Source: Rhodanobacter sp. AS-Z3 (GTDB lineage: Bacteria; Pseudomonadota; Gammaproteobacteria; Xanthomonadales; Rhodanobacteraceae). Taken from it: a stretch of DNA of 64,000 nt. Below are positions 32,954 through 42,210 of the stretch, in pieces (position 1 is the stretch's first letter; every line of letters starts with the position of its first letter). A program made the position numbers and the translations under genes. The notes under the pieces are model-generated. The model searched no databases and was not told the DNA's origin. It saw nothing but the letters and a program-made list of their open reading frames with translations. The stretch covers positions 519,001 through 583,000 of the forward strand of contig NZ_CP119392.1 in assembly GCF_029224025.1 (NCBI RefSeq). Direction: 5' to 3'.

Positions 32954-35389
32954 ATGAAGACGGGTTTTCTCGACGGTGGCGGCGAAATCGGCGCGCTGAT
33001 GCGCGCGTATCCATGGGCGCAATCCATCCCTGGCGCGGTCGAGCGGTGGCCCGACTCGCTGCGCACCGTCGTCAGCCTGATGCTGAACTCGCCGTTCCCG
33101 ATGTTCCTGTTGTGGGGCGACCAGCGCATCTGCCTGTACAACGACGGCTATATACCGATTCTGGGCAAGCGCCATCCCGCGGCGCTGGCTACTCCCTTCC
33201 AGCACGTCTGGCCGGAAATATGGAACGAGATCAGCCCGCTGATCGACCGTGCCTACGCTGGCGAGTCCACTTTTTTCGAGAACCTGCCGTTGCTGATCGA
33301 GCGCAATGGCTTTCAGGAGCAGGCGTTTTTTACCTTCTCTTACTCGCCGCTGCGCGGCCCGCATGGTGGTGTCGACGGCATGTTCTGCGCCTGCAGCGAA
33401 ACCACTGCACAGCTGCATGCCGAAGTTGCCCTGCGCAACAATGAAGCACGCTGGCGCGGCCTGTTCGAGAACATGCAGGAAGGCTTTTTTGTGGCACAGG
33501 CCATCCGCGACGCGCACAACGCGATCGTTGATTTCCGTTTGTCCGAGGTCAATCCCGCCTTCGAGATCCAGGCCGGGTTGGCATCCAGCACAGCGCCTGG
33601 ACGCACCCTTCGCGAAGTGTTCCCGATGGTGCCGGAGGAACTGATCCGCGCCTGTGCGCAAGTGGTGGAAAGCGGTGAGCCGAGTCAGTTCGAGATTGCC
33701 CTGGGTCATGCCAATGGCCGTTGGTACGAAGTGCGCGTGCGCCTGGCCGATAACGGTGAGCACATCGTCGTGCTGTTTCTCGACATCTCTGCCCGCAAGC
33801 AAAACGAAGTAGCCCTGCGCCGCAGCGAGGACGGATTTCGGGGCTTGGCGCAAGCGATGCCCAATCATGCCTGGACGGCCCGGGTGGATGGTTCGCTGGA
33901 CTGGTTCAACGACCGCGTCTACGACTATGCCGGAATGGGCTACGACGAATTGGTCGGGGACCGCTGGGGCAGCATCGTGCACCCCGATGACTTGTCGCAG
34001 GCTGCTGCCGGCTGGGTCCAGGCGGTGGCCGAAGGAAGCCCCTACCAGGTCGAGTTTCGCCTGCGCCGTGCGGATGGTGCCTACCGCTGGCATATTGCAC
34101 GGGCGATGCCGATTCATGGCGAGCACGGCCGCATTGAACGCTGGGTTGGCACCAACACCGATATCGAGGACCAGAAGCGCGCCGCCGAGTTGCTGGAATT
34201 CCGCATTGCCGAGCGCAGCCGCGAACTGGAAGCGGTCAACGAAGAATTGCGCCAGTCACAGAAGATGGAGGCGGTGGGCCAACTCACCGGCGGCATTGCG
34301 CACGACTTCAACAACCTGCTGACCGGCGTGATCGGCGGGCTGGACATGATGCAAACCCGTTTGTCGCAGAACCGCCGCGAAGATGCCGAGCGCTGCGCCG
34401 GGCTGGCCATGCAGTCGGCACAGCGCGCGGCCGCGCTGACTCACCGCTTGCTTGCATTCTCGCGGCGGCAACCACTGGAGCCGCGGGTGATCTGCGTGAA
34501 CGATCTGGTGGAGTCCATGCGTGAGTTGATTGACCGCACGCTGGGCCCCGACCTGCAGCTTCAAGTCACCGCAACGGACGCGTCCTGGCCCACCCGTTGC
34601 GACCACAACCAGCTGGAAAACACGTTGCTGAATCTGGTCATCAACGCTCGGGACGCGATGCCCGCGGGTGGACTGTTGACCATTGCCACCGGCAACAGCG
34701 AGGTGCCCCCGGCGGCGCTGGCCCAGGACGATCCGGCTGCCGGCGACTATGTCTGTCTTGAAGTCAGCGACAACGGCAGCGGCATGACGCCCGAGGTTCT
34801 TGCCCACGTGTTCGAGCCGTTCTACACCACCAAGCCGCTCGGTCAGGGCACCGGGCTGGGCTTGTCGATGGTCTATGGTTTTGCGCGGCAGTCGGGCGGG
34901 TTCGTGCGGATCGAAAGCGAACGCGGTGTCGGTACCACCGTGCGAATCTATCTGCCGCGCTGCCATGCGGCAGTCACCGAACCGGTGCTCCAAGTCGAGC
35001 CGGCGCCACTGTCAGGAACCACGGCGCGTCATGTGTTGGTGGTGGATGACGAAGCCCACGTGCGCGAACTGGTGATGACCCTGCTGCACGACCAGGGGCA
35101 TCACGGCCTGCAGGCGGCGGACGGGCCTGCGGGTCTGCAGCTGGTCCGCGCGCTGGAGCATCCGCTGGACCTGCTGATTACCGACGTGGGTCTGCCCGGC
35201 TTGAATGGCCGTGAACTGGCCTTGCAGGCGCGTGCCTTGCGCCCCGCACTCAAGGTGCTGTTCATCACCGGCTATGCCAGCGACGCGACCTTCGACGCTG
35301 ACCCTGAAGCCGGTATCGAACTGCTCAACAAGCCGTTCACCATGGCCGATCTGGCCCGCCGTATCGAACGCCTCACCCAAGTGGCCTGA
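32954..35389 (+). CDS. Multi-PAS hybrid sensor histidine kinase/response regulator
   Basis: An 811-aa hybrid kinase without obvious membrane segments. Three PAS-like segments occupy about 20-430 (WPDSLRTVVSLMLNSPFPM, WRGLFENMQEGFF, FRGLAQAMPNHAW), then a HisKA box GGIAHDFNNLLTG with His450, a HATPase domain (VSDNGSGM, GLGLSMVYGFARQSGG) and a C-terminal receiver with Asp744 in LLITDVGLPG. The ATG at 32954 fits GGAG 9 nt upstream; longer frames run into the divergent gene. Cytoplasmic location and PAS composition suggest redox, light or metabolite sensing. A stand-alone receiver follows 61 bp later as the likely output. Confidence 0.92.
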   Translation: MKTGFLDGGGEIGALMRAYPWAQSIPGAVERWPDSLRTVVSLMLNSPFPMFLLWGDQRICLYNDGYIPILGKRHPAALATPFQHVWPEIWNEISPLIDRAYAGESTFFENLPLLIERNGFQEQAFFTFSYSPLRGPHGGVDGMFCACSETTAQLHAEVALRNNEARWRGLFENMQEGFFVAQAIRDAHNAIVDFRLSEVNPAFEIQAGLASSTAPGRTLREVFPMVPEELIRACAQVVESGEPSQFEIALGHANGRWYEVRVRLADNGEHIVVLFLDISARKQNEVALRRSEDGFRGLAQAMPNHAWTARVDGSLDWFNDRVYDYAGMGYDELVGDRWGSIVHPDDLSQAAAGWVQAVAEGSPYQVEFRLRRADGAYRWHIARAMPIHGEHGRIERWVGTNTDIEDQKRAAELLEFRIAERSRELEAVNEELRQSQKMEAVGQLTGGIAHDFNNLLTGVIGGLDMMQTRLSQNRREDAERCAGLAMQSAQRAAALTHRLLAFSRRQPLEPRVICVNDLVESMRELIDRTLGPDLQLQVTATDASWPTRCDHNQLENTLLNLVINARDAMPAGGLLTIATGNSEVPPAALAQDDPAAGDYVCLEVSDNGSGMTPEVLAHVFEPFYTTKPLGQGTGLGLSMVYGFARQSGGFVRIESERGVGTTVRIYLPRCHAAVTEPVLQVEPAPLSGTTARHVLVVDDEAHVRELVMTLLHDQGHHGLQAADGPAGLQLVRALEHPLDLLITDVGLPGLNGRELALQARALRPALKVLFITGYASDATFDADPEAGIELLNKPFTMADLARRIERLTQVA

Positions 35390-35450
35390 GCCATCTGGCG
35401 AAGCAGCAGGCTTGCTGCCAGAATCCGCCATCGGAAGGGGGAGCGCCAAC

Positions 35451-35807
35451 GTGTCAATAACCACCGCCAAGCGGGTCTTGGTCGTCGAAGACGATCCGGT
35501 CGTGGCCATGCTGGTCGAAGACATTGTGCGTGATATGGGCTACGACGTTTCGGTGAATCTCACCCTTGAGCACGCCAGCGTCGAGCTGGAAGTGGGCGAG
35601 ATCGACGCCGTGTTGCTGGACATGCAACTGCGCGGTGAGAATTCCCGCCCGGTGCTGCTCGACCTGCTGGCGCGCAAGATTCCGTTCCTCATTCTGTCCG
35701 GTTCCGACCAGAGTGCGTTGACGAACGAGTTTCCCGGCCTTCGTGTCCTGCCCAAGCCGTTCGGCAAGATCGAACTTGAAAAGGCGGTGCGCGATTTGCT
35801 GGGTTGA
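35451..35807 (+). CDS. Stand-alone response-regulator receiver protein
   Basis: A 118-aa single receiver domain with acidic pocket VVEDD, phospho-acceptor Asp in VLLDMQLRGE near residue 59, Ser in ILSGSD and Lys in LPKPFGK. GTG 35451 is the start, with GGGGGAG 7 nt upstream. It has no output domain, so it may relay phosphate from the preceding hybrid kinase to another protein, in the manner of a CheY- or Spo0F-type intermediate. Confidence 0.9.
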   Translation: MSITTAKRVLVVEDDPVVAMLVEDIVRDMGYDVSVNLTLEHASVELEVGEIDAVLLDMQLRGENSRPVLLDLLARKIPFLILSGSDQSALTNEFPGLRVLPKPFGKIELEKAVRDLLG

Positions 35808-35816
35808 TTGCGGGCG

Positions 35817-37292
35817 TCAGTCCGCCGCCACGCAACGCCCCTGCGCCCAGGTTCTGAGTGCTTCGACCTGTTCGCGCATCAGCACGGAGAGTGGCCGGGT
35901 CTGCTGCAAGGCATTCATCAGCGTCGCCTGATCCGGTGGTGCGCCACTGCCGGCCGCGTCGTACAGCGCACTGACGATGGTCTGCTCGATTTCCGCCCCG
36001 GAAAAGCCCTCGCTGGCGGCGGCCAACGCGGGCAGGTCGAACTGGGCGGAGTCGAGTTTGCGCCGGGCCAGATGCATCGCGAAGATCTGCTCGCGTACCG
36101 TGGCGGCGGGCAGGTCGACGAAGAAAATCTCGTCGAAGCGGCCCTTGCGCAGCAGCTCGGCCGGCAATTCCTGCACCGCGTTGGCGGTAGCCACCACGAA
36201 CACCTTGGACTTGCGTTCGGCCATCCAGGTCAGCAAGTAGCCAAGTACGCGACGCGACACGCCGCCATCATCGCCACCGCCGGCCAGGCCTTTCTCGATC
36301 TCGTCGATCCACAGCACGCAGGGCGACAACAGCTCGGTGCTGGCCAGCGCCTCACGCAGGTTTTTTTCGGTTTCGCCCTGGTACTTGTTGTACAGCGTGC
36401 CGAAATCAAGCCGCACCAGCGGCACGCCAAAGCCACCGGCGATCGCTTTCGACGCGAGACTCTTGCCGCAGCCCTGCACGCCGAGCAGCAGCACGCCTCG
36501 CGGCGGGTCCAGTGCCGGATCGGGCACCGCGGCGAGAAACACCGCGCGCCGTCGTTGCACCCATTCGCGCACCCGACTGACGCCGGCGATGTCGGCGAAG
36601 CTGGCGGTGGCGTATTCGTAATGCAGCAGGCCGGAGCGGTTGAGCAAGTCGAACTTGGACTGCATCAACACCGGCAAGTCGCTCGCGCCGAGTGCGCCGT
36701 CGGCGTAGATCAGCTTGCGCACGATGCGCCGGGCGTCCGGGGCGGACAGGCCCAGCAGGTTGCGCACGATGGTGCGCGCCGCGTCGTTGTCCACTTCCAC
36801 CTTGCGATTCTGTTCGCGCTGCCAGGCGACCGCCTCGGCGCGCAGAATGCCGGCCAGTTCCTTCAGATCGGGCAGTGACAGCGGCACGCGCAAAGCCAGT
36901 GCTTCCAGTTCTTCGGGCAACTCCACCTTGGCACCGACCAGCACGATGGTATGTGCGGAGGAGCGCTGGCGTTGCACGATTTCACGCAACTGGCGCAGGC
37001 TCATCGCATAGCGCAGCAGGCTGTGGAAATCGAACATCAGGTAGATGCCCGGCTCGCTCTGCGCGCGGATTGCGTCCAGCGTGGCGGTGGCGTCGGGTGC
37101 GATGTCGCCTTCGCTCTGGGCGAAGTCCAGCCGGGTCAGGCCGTCGGTCAGCGTCCAGCGCCACAGCGGACGCAGCGCCTGGGCGATTACGTGGCGAAAG
37201 CACTCGATCACGCGCTGCTCGTCCACCGTCTCGATCACCAGCAATGGCGTGGCCGCGCGCACCAGCGTGGTGAGATCCTGCAATTCGCTCAT
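35817..37292 (-). CDS. AAA-family ATPase, Ycf46-like
   Basis: A 491-aa AAA+ ATPase. An N-terminal domain (about 1-250) precedes the ATPase core with Walker A GVQGCGKS near residue 268, Walker B VLWIDEIEKG, sensor-1 VVATAN and arginine-finger region LLRKGRFDEIFF. The C-terminal lid contains GFSGAEIEQ. Domain order resembles Ycf46-type ATPases, whose client is undefined in most bacteria. The start at ATG 37292 has a strong GAGGGGG site. Its stop is 9 bp from the receiver gene, convergent. Confidence 0.88.
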   Translation of the reverse strand: MSELQDLTTLVRAATPLLVIETVDEQRVIECFRHVIAQALRPLWRWTLTDGLTRLDFAQSEGDIAPDATATLDAIRAQSEPGIYLMFDFHSLLRYAMSLRQLREIVQRQRSSAHTIVLVGAKVELPEELEALALRVPLSLPDLKELAGILRAEAVAWQREQNRKVEVDNDAARTIVRNLLGLSAPDARRIVRKLIYADGALGASDLPVLMQSKFDLLNRSGLLHYEYATASFADIAGVSRVREWVQRRRAVFLAAVPDPALDPPRGVLLLGVQGCGKSLASKAIAGGFGVPLVRLDFGTLYNKYQGETEKNLREALASTELLSPCVLWIDEIEKGLAGGGDDGGVSRRVLGYLLTWMAERKSKVFVVATANAVQELPAELLRKGRFDEIFFVDLPAATVREQIFAMHLARRKLDSAQFDLPALAAASEGFSGAEIEQTIVSALYDAAGSGAPPDQATLMNALQQTRPLSVLMREQVEALRTWAQGRCVAAD

Positions 37293-37392
37293 GTGTCCCC
37301 CTCGAAGAACACAAGTTTACAGACCACGGGCGCTTCTGGCTTCACGCCCGCCGGTATACGCTGGCCGCTCCCCGCGCTGAAGGAGCGCCACC

Positions 37393-38481
37393 ATGCGCCT
37401 GTTGCTGCCGTTGTTGCTGCTCGTTTCGTCGCTGCCCGCACTGGCGGCGCCGAAGCTCGACCAATTAGTGTTGCCGAAAGGCTTTCATGTCGCGCTGTTT
37501 TCCGACCAGGTGCCGAACGCGCGTGAAATGGCGGTGGGTACCAACGGCACGGTCTTCGTCGGTTCCACCGACGCCGGCAAGGTTTACGCACTGACCGACA
37601 GCAACGGTGATGGCGTGGCTGACCGGGTGCGCGTGATCGCCAGTGGCCTGCAGTTGCCGATGGGCGTGGCGTTTCATCAGGGCGATCTATACGTCTCGGC
37701 GGTGAGCCGGATCGTGGTGCTGCGCGATATCGAACATCATCTTGACGCCCCGCCTACGCCAGAACTGGTCACCGACAAGCTGCCGACCGAAACCCATCAT
37801 GGCGGCAAGTTTCTCGCCTTCGGACCGGACGGCAAGTTGTATGTGCCGATCGGCGCACCCTGCAATATCTGCGATCCGGCGCCGGACCACGGCAAGCTGA
37901 TCCGCATGAATCCTGACGGCAGCGGGTGGGAAGATGTGGCCCACGGCATTCGCAACACGGTCGGCTTCGACTGGCAGCCCGGTACCGGCCACTTGTGGTT
38001 CACCGACAACGGCCGCGACCTGCTCGGCGACGATATTCCCAGCGATGAATTGAACGCGATCACTCAGGCGGGTCAGCACTTCGGCTATCCGTATTGTCAT
38101 CAAGGCGATCTGCTTGATCCCGACTTCGGCAAGGGCCAGACCTGCAAGGCATTCGTGCCGCCGGTGCTGAAGCTGGGCGCGCACGTGGCCTCGCTGGGTA
38201 TGCGTTTCTACAGCGGCAAGCAGTTTCCGGCCAGCTATCACGGCGCCATTCTGGTCGCCGAGCACGGTTCGTGGAACCGCACGCAGAAGTCTGGCTACCG
38301 CGTGATGACGGTGCGCGTGAACGGCAGCAAGCTGGTGTCCTACCAGCCGCTGCTCACCGGGTTCATGCAGCACGAAAAGGCCTGGGGTCGTCCAGCCGAT
38401 GTGCAGCCGCTGCCCGACGGCAGCGTGCTGGTCAGCGATGACCTGGCCGGCGCGGTCTACCGGATCACCTACCAGCCGTAG
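37393..38481 (+). CDS. Exported sorbosone dehydrogenase-like (glucose/sorbosone dehydrogenase family) protein
   Basis: A 362-aa protein with a signal peptide (MRLLLPLLLLVSSLPALAAP) and a six-bladed propeller typical of PQQ-type glucose/sorbosone dehydrogenases (TNGTVFVGSTDAGKVYAL, LYVPIGAPCNICDPAPDH, LWFTDNGRDLLGDD, NRTQKSGYR). The family binds PQQ and Ca2+ and oxidises sugar aldehydes in the periplasm. No PQQ synthesis genes are visible here and the substrate is unknown. Start ATG 37393 has AAGGAG 7 nt upstream. Confidence 0.9.
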   Translation: MRLLLPLLLLVSSLPALAAPKLDQLVLPKGFHVALFSDQVPNAREMAVGTNGTVFVGSTDAGKVYALTDSNGDGVADRVRVIASGLQLPMGVAFHQGDLYVSAVSRIVVLRDIEHHLDAPPTPELVTDKLPTETHHGGKFLAFGPDGKLYVPIGAPCNICDPAPDHGKLIRMNPDGSGWEDVAHGIRNTVGFDWQPGTGHLWFTDNGRDLLGDDIPSDELNAITQAGQHFGYPYCHQGDLLDPDFGKGQTCKAFVPPVLKLGAHVASLGMRFYSGKQFPASYHGAILVAEHGSWNRTQKSGYRVMTVRVNGSKLVSYQPLLTGFMQHEKAWGRPADVQPLPDGSVLVSDDLAGAVYRITYQP

Positions 38482-38504
38482 TCGTCAGCAAGCCATCTGA
38501 TCAC

Positions 38505-38526
38505 CGTTCCACGTTCCCCGTTCCCG
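38505..38526. repeat. Short GTTCCCC-type repeat array
   Basis: CGTTCC-ACGTTCCCC-GTTCCCG, a degenerate three-unit version of the heptad repeat at 8873-8974, just before the PEBP gene and overlapping its leader. Its ribosome site (GAGG) begins right after the array. Confidence 0.6.
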
Positions 38527-38537
38527 AGGTAACTCCC

Positions 38538-39161
38538 ATGCAACTACGCAGCGACAGTTTTGCCAGTGGCCAACCGATCCCCGCCGAATTCGCCTTCGGC
38601 AAACCCGGCGCTCCGGTGGCCTTGTCGGATAACCACAGCCCGCAGCTGGCGTGGACCAGCGCGCCGTCGGCCACCCGTTCGTTCGCGCTCACCTGCATCG
38701 ATCCCGACGTGCCCAGCCGCGGCGACGACGTGAACCAGCCCGGTCGCACCGTACCGGCGGACCTCCCACGCGTGGAGTTCGTGCATTGGCTGATGGCGAA
38801 TATTCGCGCTGAGTACAGTGAGCTCTCCGCCGGCGCGTGCAGCGACGAAATCACCCCGCGCGGCAAGCGCGAGCCGTTCGGTCCGCCGGGCAGTGTGCAG
38901 GGGGTCAACGACTACACCGGATGGTTCAGCGGTGATCCGGAAATGGCCGGCGAATACCTCGGTTACGACGGCCCGTGTCCGCCGTGGAACGATGCCTTGC
39001 TGCACCATTACCACTTCACCGTGTACGCGCTGGACGTGGCTACGCTGCCGTTGGTGCACGGTTTTTCATTGGCTGATCTGCGGGCCGCGATGGCCGGTCA
39101 TGTACTGGAACAGGCCGAGTTGATCGGCACGTACACGCTCAATCCGCACGTGGTGAGTTGA
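38538..39161 (+). CDS. YbhB/YbcL-family PEBP-like protein
   Basis: A 207-aa phosphatidylethanolamine-binding-protein family member with the bacterial signatures [27 protein letters not shown] near residue 35, [11 protein letters not shown] near 84 and [22 protein letters not shown] near 150. There is no signal peptide, so it is cytoplasmic. Bacterial homologues of this Raf-kinase-inhibitor family have no agreed function; small-ligand binding is likely. The ATG at 38538 has GAGG 8 nt upstream. Confidence 0.93.
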   Translation: MQLRSDSFASGQPIPAEFAFGKPGAPVALSDNHSPQLAWTSAPSATRSFALTCIDPDVPSRGDDVNQPGRTVPADLPRVEFVHWLMANIRAEYSELSAGACSDEITPRGKREPFGPPGSVQGVNDYTGWFSGDPEMAGEYLGYDGPCPPWNDALLHHYHFTVYALDVATLPLVHGFSLADLRAAMAGHVLEQAELIGTYTLNPHVVS

Positions 39162-39298
39162 CCTGTCGCGGCGCTGAACGTCGGCGTCGCGTGCACGTTG
39201 GTGGTGTTTGTCTTCACGCCCACAAGGCATGGGATATGGGTGAATGGCATCACGCGGCGTCTCCGCGGTCACGTCTTCCCCCACAAGAGGATTCCCCC

Positions 39299-39454
39299 AT
39301 GCTTCACTACGCCCTGGTTTTTCTGGTCATCGCCATCATCGCCGCCGTGCTTGGTTTCGGCGGCATCGCCGGCGCTGCGGCCGGTATCGCCAAGATCCTG
39401 TTCGTGATCTTTTTGATTCTGGCGATCATCGCTTTCTTCCGCCGCGCCAGTTGA
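39299..39454 (+). CDS. DUF1328-family small membrane protein
   Basis: A 51-aa protein almost entirely hydrophobic ([19 protein letters not shown] and [16 protein letters not shown]), two helices with [11 protein letters not shown] between, matching DUF1328/YtjA. The ATG at 39299 has AAGAGG upstream. Such proteins are abundant stress-associated inner-membrane peptides of unknown activity. It heads a run of small membrane-stress genes. Confidence 0.93.
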   Translation: MLHYALVFLVIAIIAAVLGFGGIAGAAAGIAKILFVIFLILAIIAFFRRAS

Positions 39455-39507
39455 CCCTGCCGGTTGAAACGCACGCGCGACATACCTGAGTCTTTCCGGA
39501 GCACGCA

Positions 39508-39867
39508 ATGAACAAGCAAGTCAGCACCAACGAGCCGGTCAACGACCGCATCGACGATCGCGCAGAGCGCATCAAGCAAGCCACCTCCGCGGCCGTCGCC
39601 AGCACCAAGGAAACCGTGGATCGCGCGGCCGACCATGTCGAGGAAGGGTTGCACCGTGCCACCGACAAGGCGGCCGGTGCAGCACACAAAGCCAGTGAAA
39701 AGGCGGCCGAAGTCAGTGAACGCAGCCGCGAAGTGTATGACCAGACCATGGATCGGGCCGATGCATGGCTGGAGCAGGCGCGCGACTACGTGCGCGAAAA
39801 GCCGGTGCAGTCGGTAGCCATCGCGCTGGGCGCCGGCTGGTTGCTTGGCCGCATCCTGCGTCGGTGA
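39508..39867 (+). CDS. DUF883/ElaB/YqjD-like membrane-anchored protein
   Basis: A 119-aa protein: a long, Ala/Glu/Lys-rich helix (about 10-90) followed by a C-terminal membrane anchor (PVQSVAIALGAGWLLGRIL). This is the layout of ElaB/YqjD proteins, which attach to the inner membrane by the C-terminus and bind ribosomes in stationary phase in E. coli. The next gene (YqjE-like) makes the pair equivalent to yqjDE. Confidence 0.88.
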   Translation: MNKQVSTNEPVNDRIDDRAERIKQATSAAVASTKETVDRAADHVEEGLHRATDKAAGAAHKASEKAAEVSERSREVYDQTMDRADAWLEQARDYVREKPVQSVAIALGAGWLLGRILRR

Positions 39868-39890
39868 GTAACCAGGGGCGAACCGATCCC

Positions 39891-40373
39891 ATGCACGGTG
39901 AGGGCGCATCGACTCACGCAGCGGCGGCGCCGGATTCGGCGCCGCCGCCGTCCGGTCTGCTGGCCGAGCTGGGCCAGTTCGGTCGTGCCTTCCGCCGACT
40001 GTTCGGTGCGCAACTCGGCTTGCTTGCCGCCGAGTTGGGCCTGGCGCGCAGCGCGGTGTCGTGGATGTTGCTGGCCGCGCTGGCCGCTACCGTGGCTGGC
40101 GTCGGTCTGGGACTGACCTTGCTCGCGCTGGTTGGCGTGATGCTGGTGGCGTGGTGGGGTTCGTGGTTCCTGGCATTGCTGGGGCTGGCCGTGCTGCAGC
40201 TGTTGTTCCTTGTCGCTGCCATTGTCTTGTTCCGCCGCTGCATGCACTGGATGAGTCTGCCCGCCACGCGCAGTGAATGGGGTGCGATGATGCGTGAAAC
40301 GCTGCACCGGCCCGATCCAGGTCCTGCCGTGCAGCCTGACCCGCAGGACGGAAAGCCCGATGAACGTGTTTGA
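39891..40373 (+). CDS. YqjE-like phage-holin-family membrane protein
   Basis: A 160-aa protein with two long hydrophobic helices (about 60-83 and 90-115) and an acidic/proline-rich tail, of the Phage_holin_3_6/YqjE group; despite the name it is not a phage gene here. ATG 39891 is used. GTG 39864 is an alternative that would overlap the upstream stop as GTGA and add nine residues. It overlaps the next gene by 14 bp, indicating one operon. Confidence 0.8.
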   Translation: MHGEGASTHAAAAPDSAPPPSGLLAELGQFGRAFRRLFGAQLGLLAAELGLARSAVSWMLLAALAATVAGVGLGLTLLALVGVMLVAWWGSWFLALLGLAVLQLLFLVAAIVLFRRCMHWMSLPATRSEWGAMMRETLHRPDPGPAVQPDPQDGKPDERV

Positions 40374-40686
40374 TCGCATTGCCAAGGTGAAGGCCGCGCA
40401 GTTGCGCATGCAGCTCGCCCGCCATGAACTGTCGCAACCGGCATCCGCCCTGTTGCTGCGTGGGCGCGCTCATCCGCTGACTACCGTTGGCGTGGCCGCC
40501 GGAGCTGGCGTGGCGCTGGGTACGCTCAACGTGCATCCCTTGCGCGTTCCCGGTCTGGGTTCGTTGCTGGGTGGTGGGCTCGCCGAGGTCGTTGCGCAGG
40601 GCACGCGCTTGCTGGCGGAGTTCGCGGAAACCACGACGAATGGGCCGGCCGATGACGCAGCCGGTCCGTTTGGCGAAGCGCAATGA
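40360..40686 (+). CDS. YqjK-position hypothetical protein
   Basis: A 108-aa protein with an amphipathic, basic N-terminal helix (FDRIAKVKAAQLRMQLARHE), a Gly/Ala/Leu-rich hydrophobic middle (about 45-85) and an acidic end. It follows the YqjDE-like pair and overlaps both neighbours (14 bp before, ATGA after). By position it corresponds to the third small gene of yqjD-yqjE-yqjK loci, though the sequence match is not certain. A peripheral or single-pass membrane protein is likely. Confidence 0.65.
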   Translation: MNVFDRIAKVKAAQLRMQLARHELSQPASALLLRGRAHPLTTVGVAAGAGVALGTLNVHPLRVPGLGSLLGGGLAEVVAQGTRLLAEFAETTTNGPADDAAGPFGEAQ

Positions 40687-41882
40687 CCGCGACGGAAGTT
40701 TTACCGGAGCCCGCCGCCGGCACGTCCATCGCATCCGGCGAACAGGCTTTGGCCATCGACGCAGCCGCAGCGGCGGAGTCCGCCGAATCCACCGCCGCGC
40801 CTGCTGCAGCGGCAATGCGTCCGCGCAATCCGCTGATTGGCCTGCGGCGGCATCTGCGCGCCATTCGCATGGTGTTTAACGCACTGTTGCTGCTGGCTCT
40901 GCTCTACACCATCACCATCGGCAAAGCCTTGCTGATTCCGCTGGTGCTGGCGGCATTCATCGGCCTGGCGCTGAACCCGATCGTTGCGTTTGGCATCCGC
41001 TTGCGTATTCCGCGCTGGTTTACCGCGTTCGTCCTGATGGTCGGTCTGATCGCCGGCATCGGCACCGGCGTCGGGCTGCTGGCGCAGCCGGCGATCGGCT
41101 GGTTTCATGGTGCACCCGCCGCGATCAAGAGCTTCGTGCCCAAGCTGCGCAGCGTGACCAAACCGCTGGAAGCAGCCAATCGCGCCACCCAGACCCTGGT
41201 CAGTGGCACCAGCCGCGCCCAGGTGCCCCAGGCTACGCCGGTATCAATTACCGCCTGGGACGTGGTGTCCACCGCACCGAAGGTGCTCGCCGCCGTGCTG
41301 AGCGTGATGCTGCTGGTGTTTTTCTTCCTGATTTACGGCGACACGATGTTGCGACGGCTGGTCGAAATCACCCCCAGCTTCGCCTACAAGCGACACGCCG
41401 TGACGATCGTGCGCGGCATCCAGACCGAAATTTCGCGCTACCTGCTCACCGCGTTGCTGATCAACGCCAGCCTTGGCGCGATAACCGCGGGCATGTTGTG
41501 GCTGTACAAAGTGCCCGACCCGCTGTTGTGGGGTTCGGTGGCAATGTTTGCGAACTTCATTCCCTACGTCGGCGCCTTCGTCACCACCACCTTGCTCGCC
41601 GTGGTGTGCATGCTCTATGCGAGCGATGCGAATCTCGAGGTGTTCCTGCCGGCACTGACGTTCGCCGGTATCACTGCGGTGGAAGGCAACCTGGTCACCC
41701 CGTTGATTCAGGGCGCCAGCATGCGTCTGAGCCCGATCGCCATTCTGTTGTGGCTGCTGGTCTGGGGCTGGCTATGGGGCATTCCCGGCGCGCTATTGGC
41801 CGTGCCGATGCTGACCTGCACCAAGCTGATCTGCGAACGGGTGCGCGGATGGGAGTGGTTTGCGGTGATCGTGTCGCGGTAG
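40683..41882 (+). CDS. AI-2E/PerM-family permease
   Basis: A 399-aa polytopic inner-membrane protein of the AI-2 exporter family (PerM/TqsA/YdiK type), with about eight hydrophobic segments. Family landmarks include KALLIPLVLAAFIGLALNPIV near residue 80, FANFIPYVGAFV near 295 and VTPLIQGASMRLSP near 340. An Ala/Glu-rich cytosolic extension of about 55 residues precedes the first helix. It closes the operon of small membrane-stress proteins through an ATGA overlap. Some relatives are Na+/H+ antiporters, so stress-ion export is as likely as AI-2 export. Confidence 0.9.
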   Translation: MTATEVLPEPAAGTSIASGEQALAIDAAAAAESAESTAAPAAAAMRPRNPLIGLRRHLRAIRMVFNALLLLALLYTITIGKALLIPLVLAAFIGLALNPIVAFGIRLRIPRWFTAFVLMVGLIAGIGTGVGLLAQPAIGWFHGAPAAIKSFVPKLRSVTKPLEAANRATQTLVSGTSRAQVPQATPVSITAWDVVSTAPKVLAAVLSVMLLVFFFLIYGDTMLRRLVEITPSFAYKRHAVTIVRGIQTEISRYLLTALLINASLGAITAGMLWLYKVPDPLLWGSVAMFANFIPYVGAFVTTTLLAVVCMLYASDANLEVFLPALTFAGITAVEGNLVTPLIQGASMRLSPIAILLWLLVWGWLWGIPGALLAVPMLTCTKLICERVRGWEWFAVIVSR

Positions 41883-41904
41883 CCGCGCCGTGGATCAGGT
41901 AGCG

Positions 41905-42065
41905 GCCGGCTGACACCGATACCGGCAACAGCAGCGCTACGCCGAACATGATGGGGTAGATCGCAGACCAGGCTGAAGTCGCGCCTGCGAAGATGGCCAC
42001 GCAGCCACGGCAGCGCGGTGAAAGCGACGATCGCCGAGACCAGCTTGCCGATGGCAAGCCGGCCT
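41905..42065 (-). pseudogene. Decayed 3' fragment of an uppP-like gene
   Basis: Minus-strand remnant matching the C-terminal 50 or so residues of the intact UppP at 44806-45603. One frame reads GKLVSAIVAFTALPWLRGHL (compare VGFVVSAIVAFIAVKWLLGYI). After a one-base insertion near 41965 a second frame reads AIYPIMFGVALLLPV (compare AIYRIAFGVTLLLLV). The stop codon is lost. Nucleotide similarity is visible along the whole 160 bases and stops abruptly on the N-terminal side. Confidence 0.8.
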
Positions 42066-42210
42066 GAAACCCCAGCGAGAATGAGTGGTGGGCTCATTCA
42101 GCAGGCATGAAGCGACAGCTTCATCATTCTTCATACGCGATTCCGGCACTTCACTCATCGCTCTGGCTTGATGCGCCAGCGGTCGAGTGACCGTATTGCC
42201 GAGAATCCTC

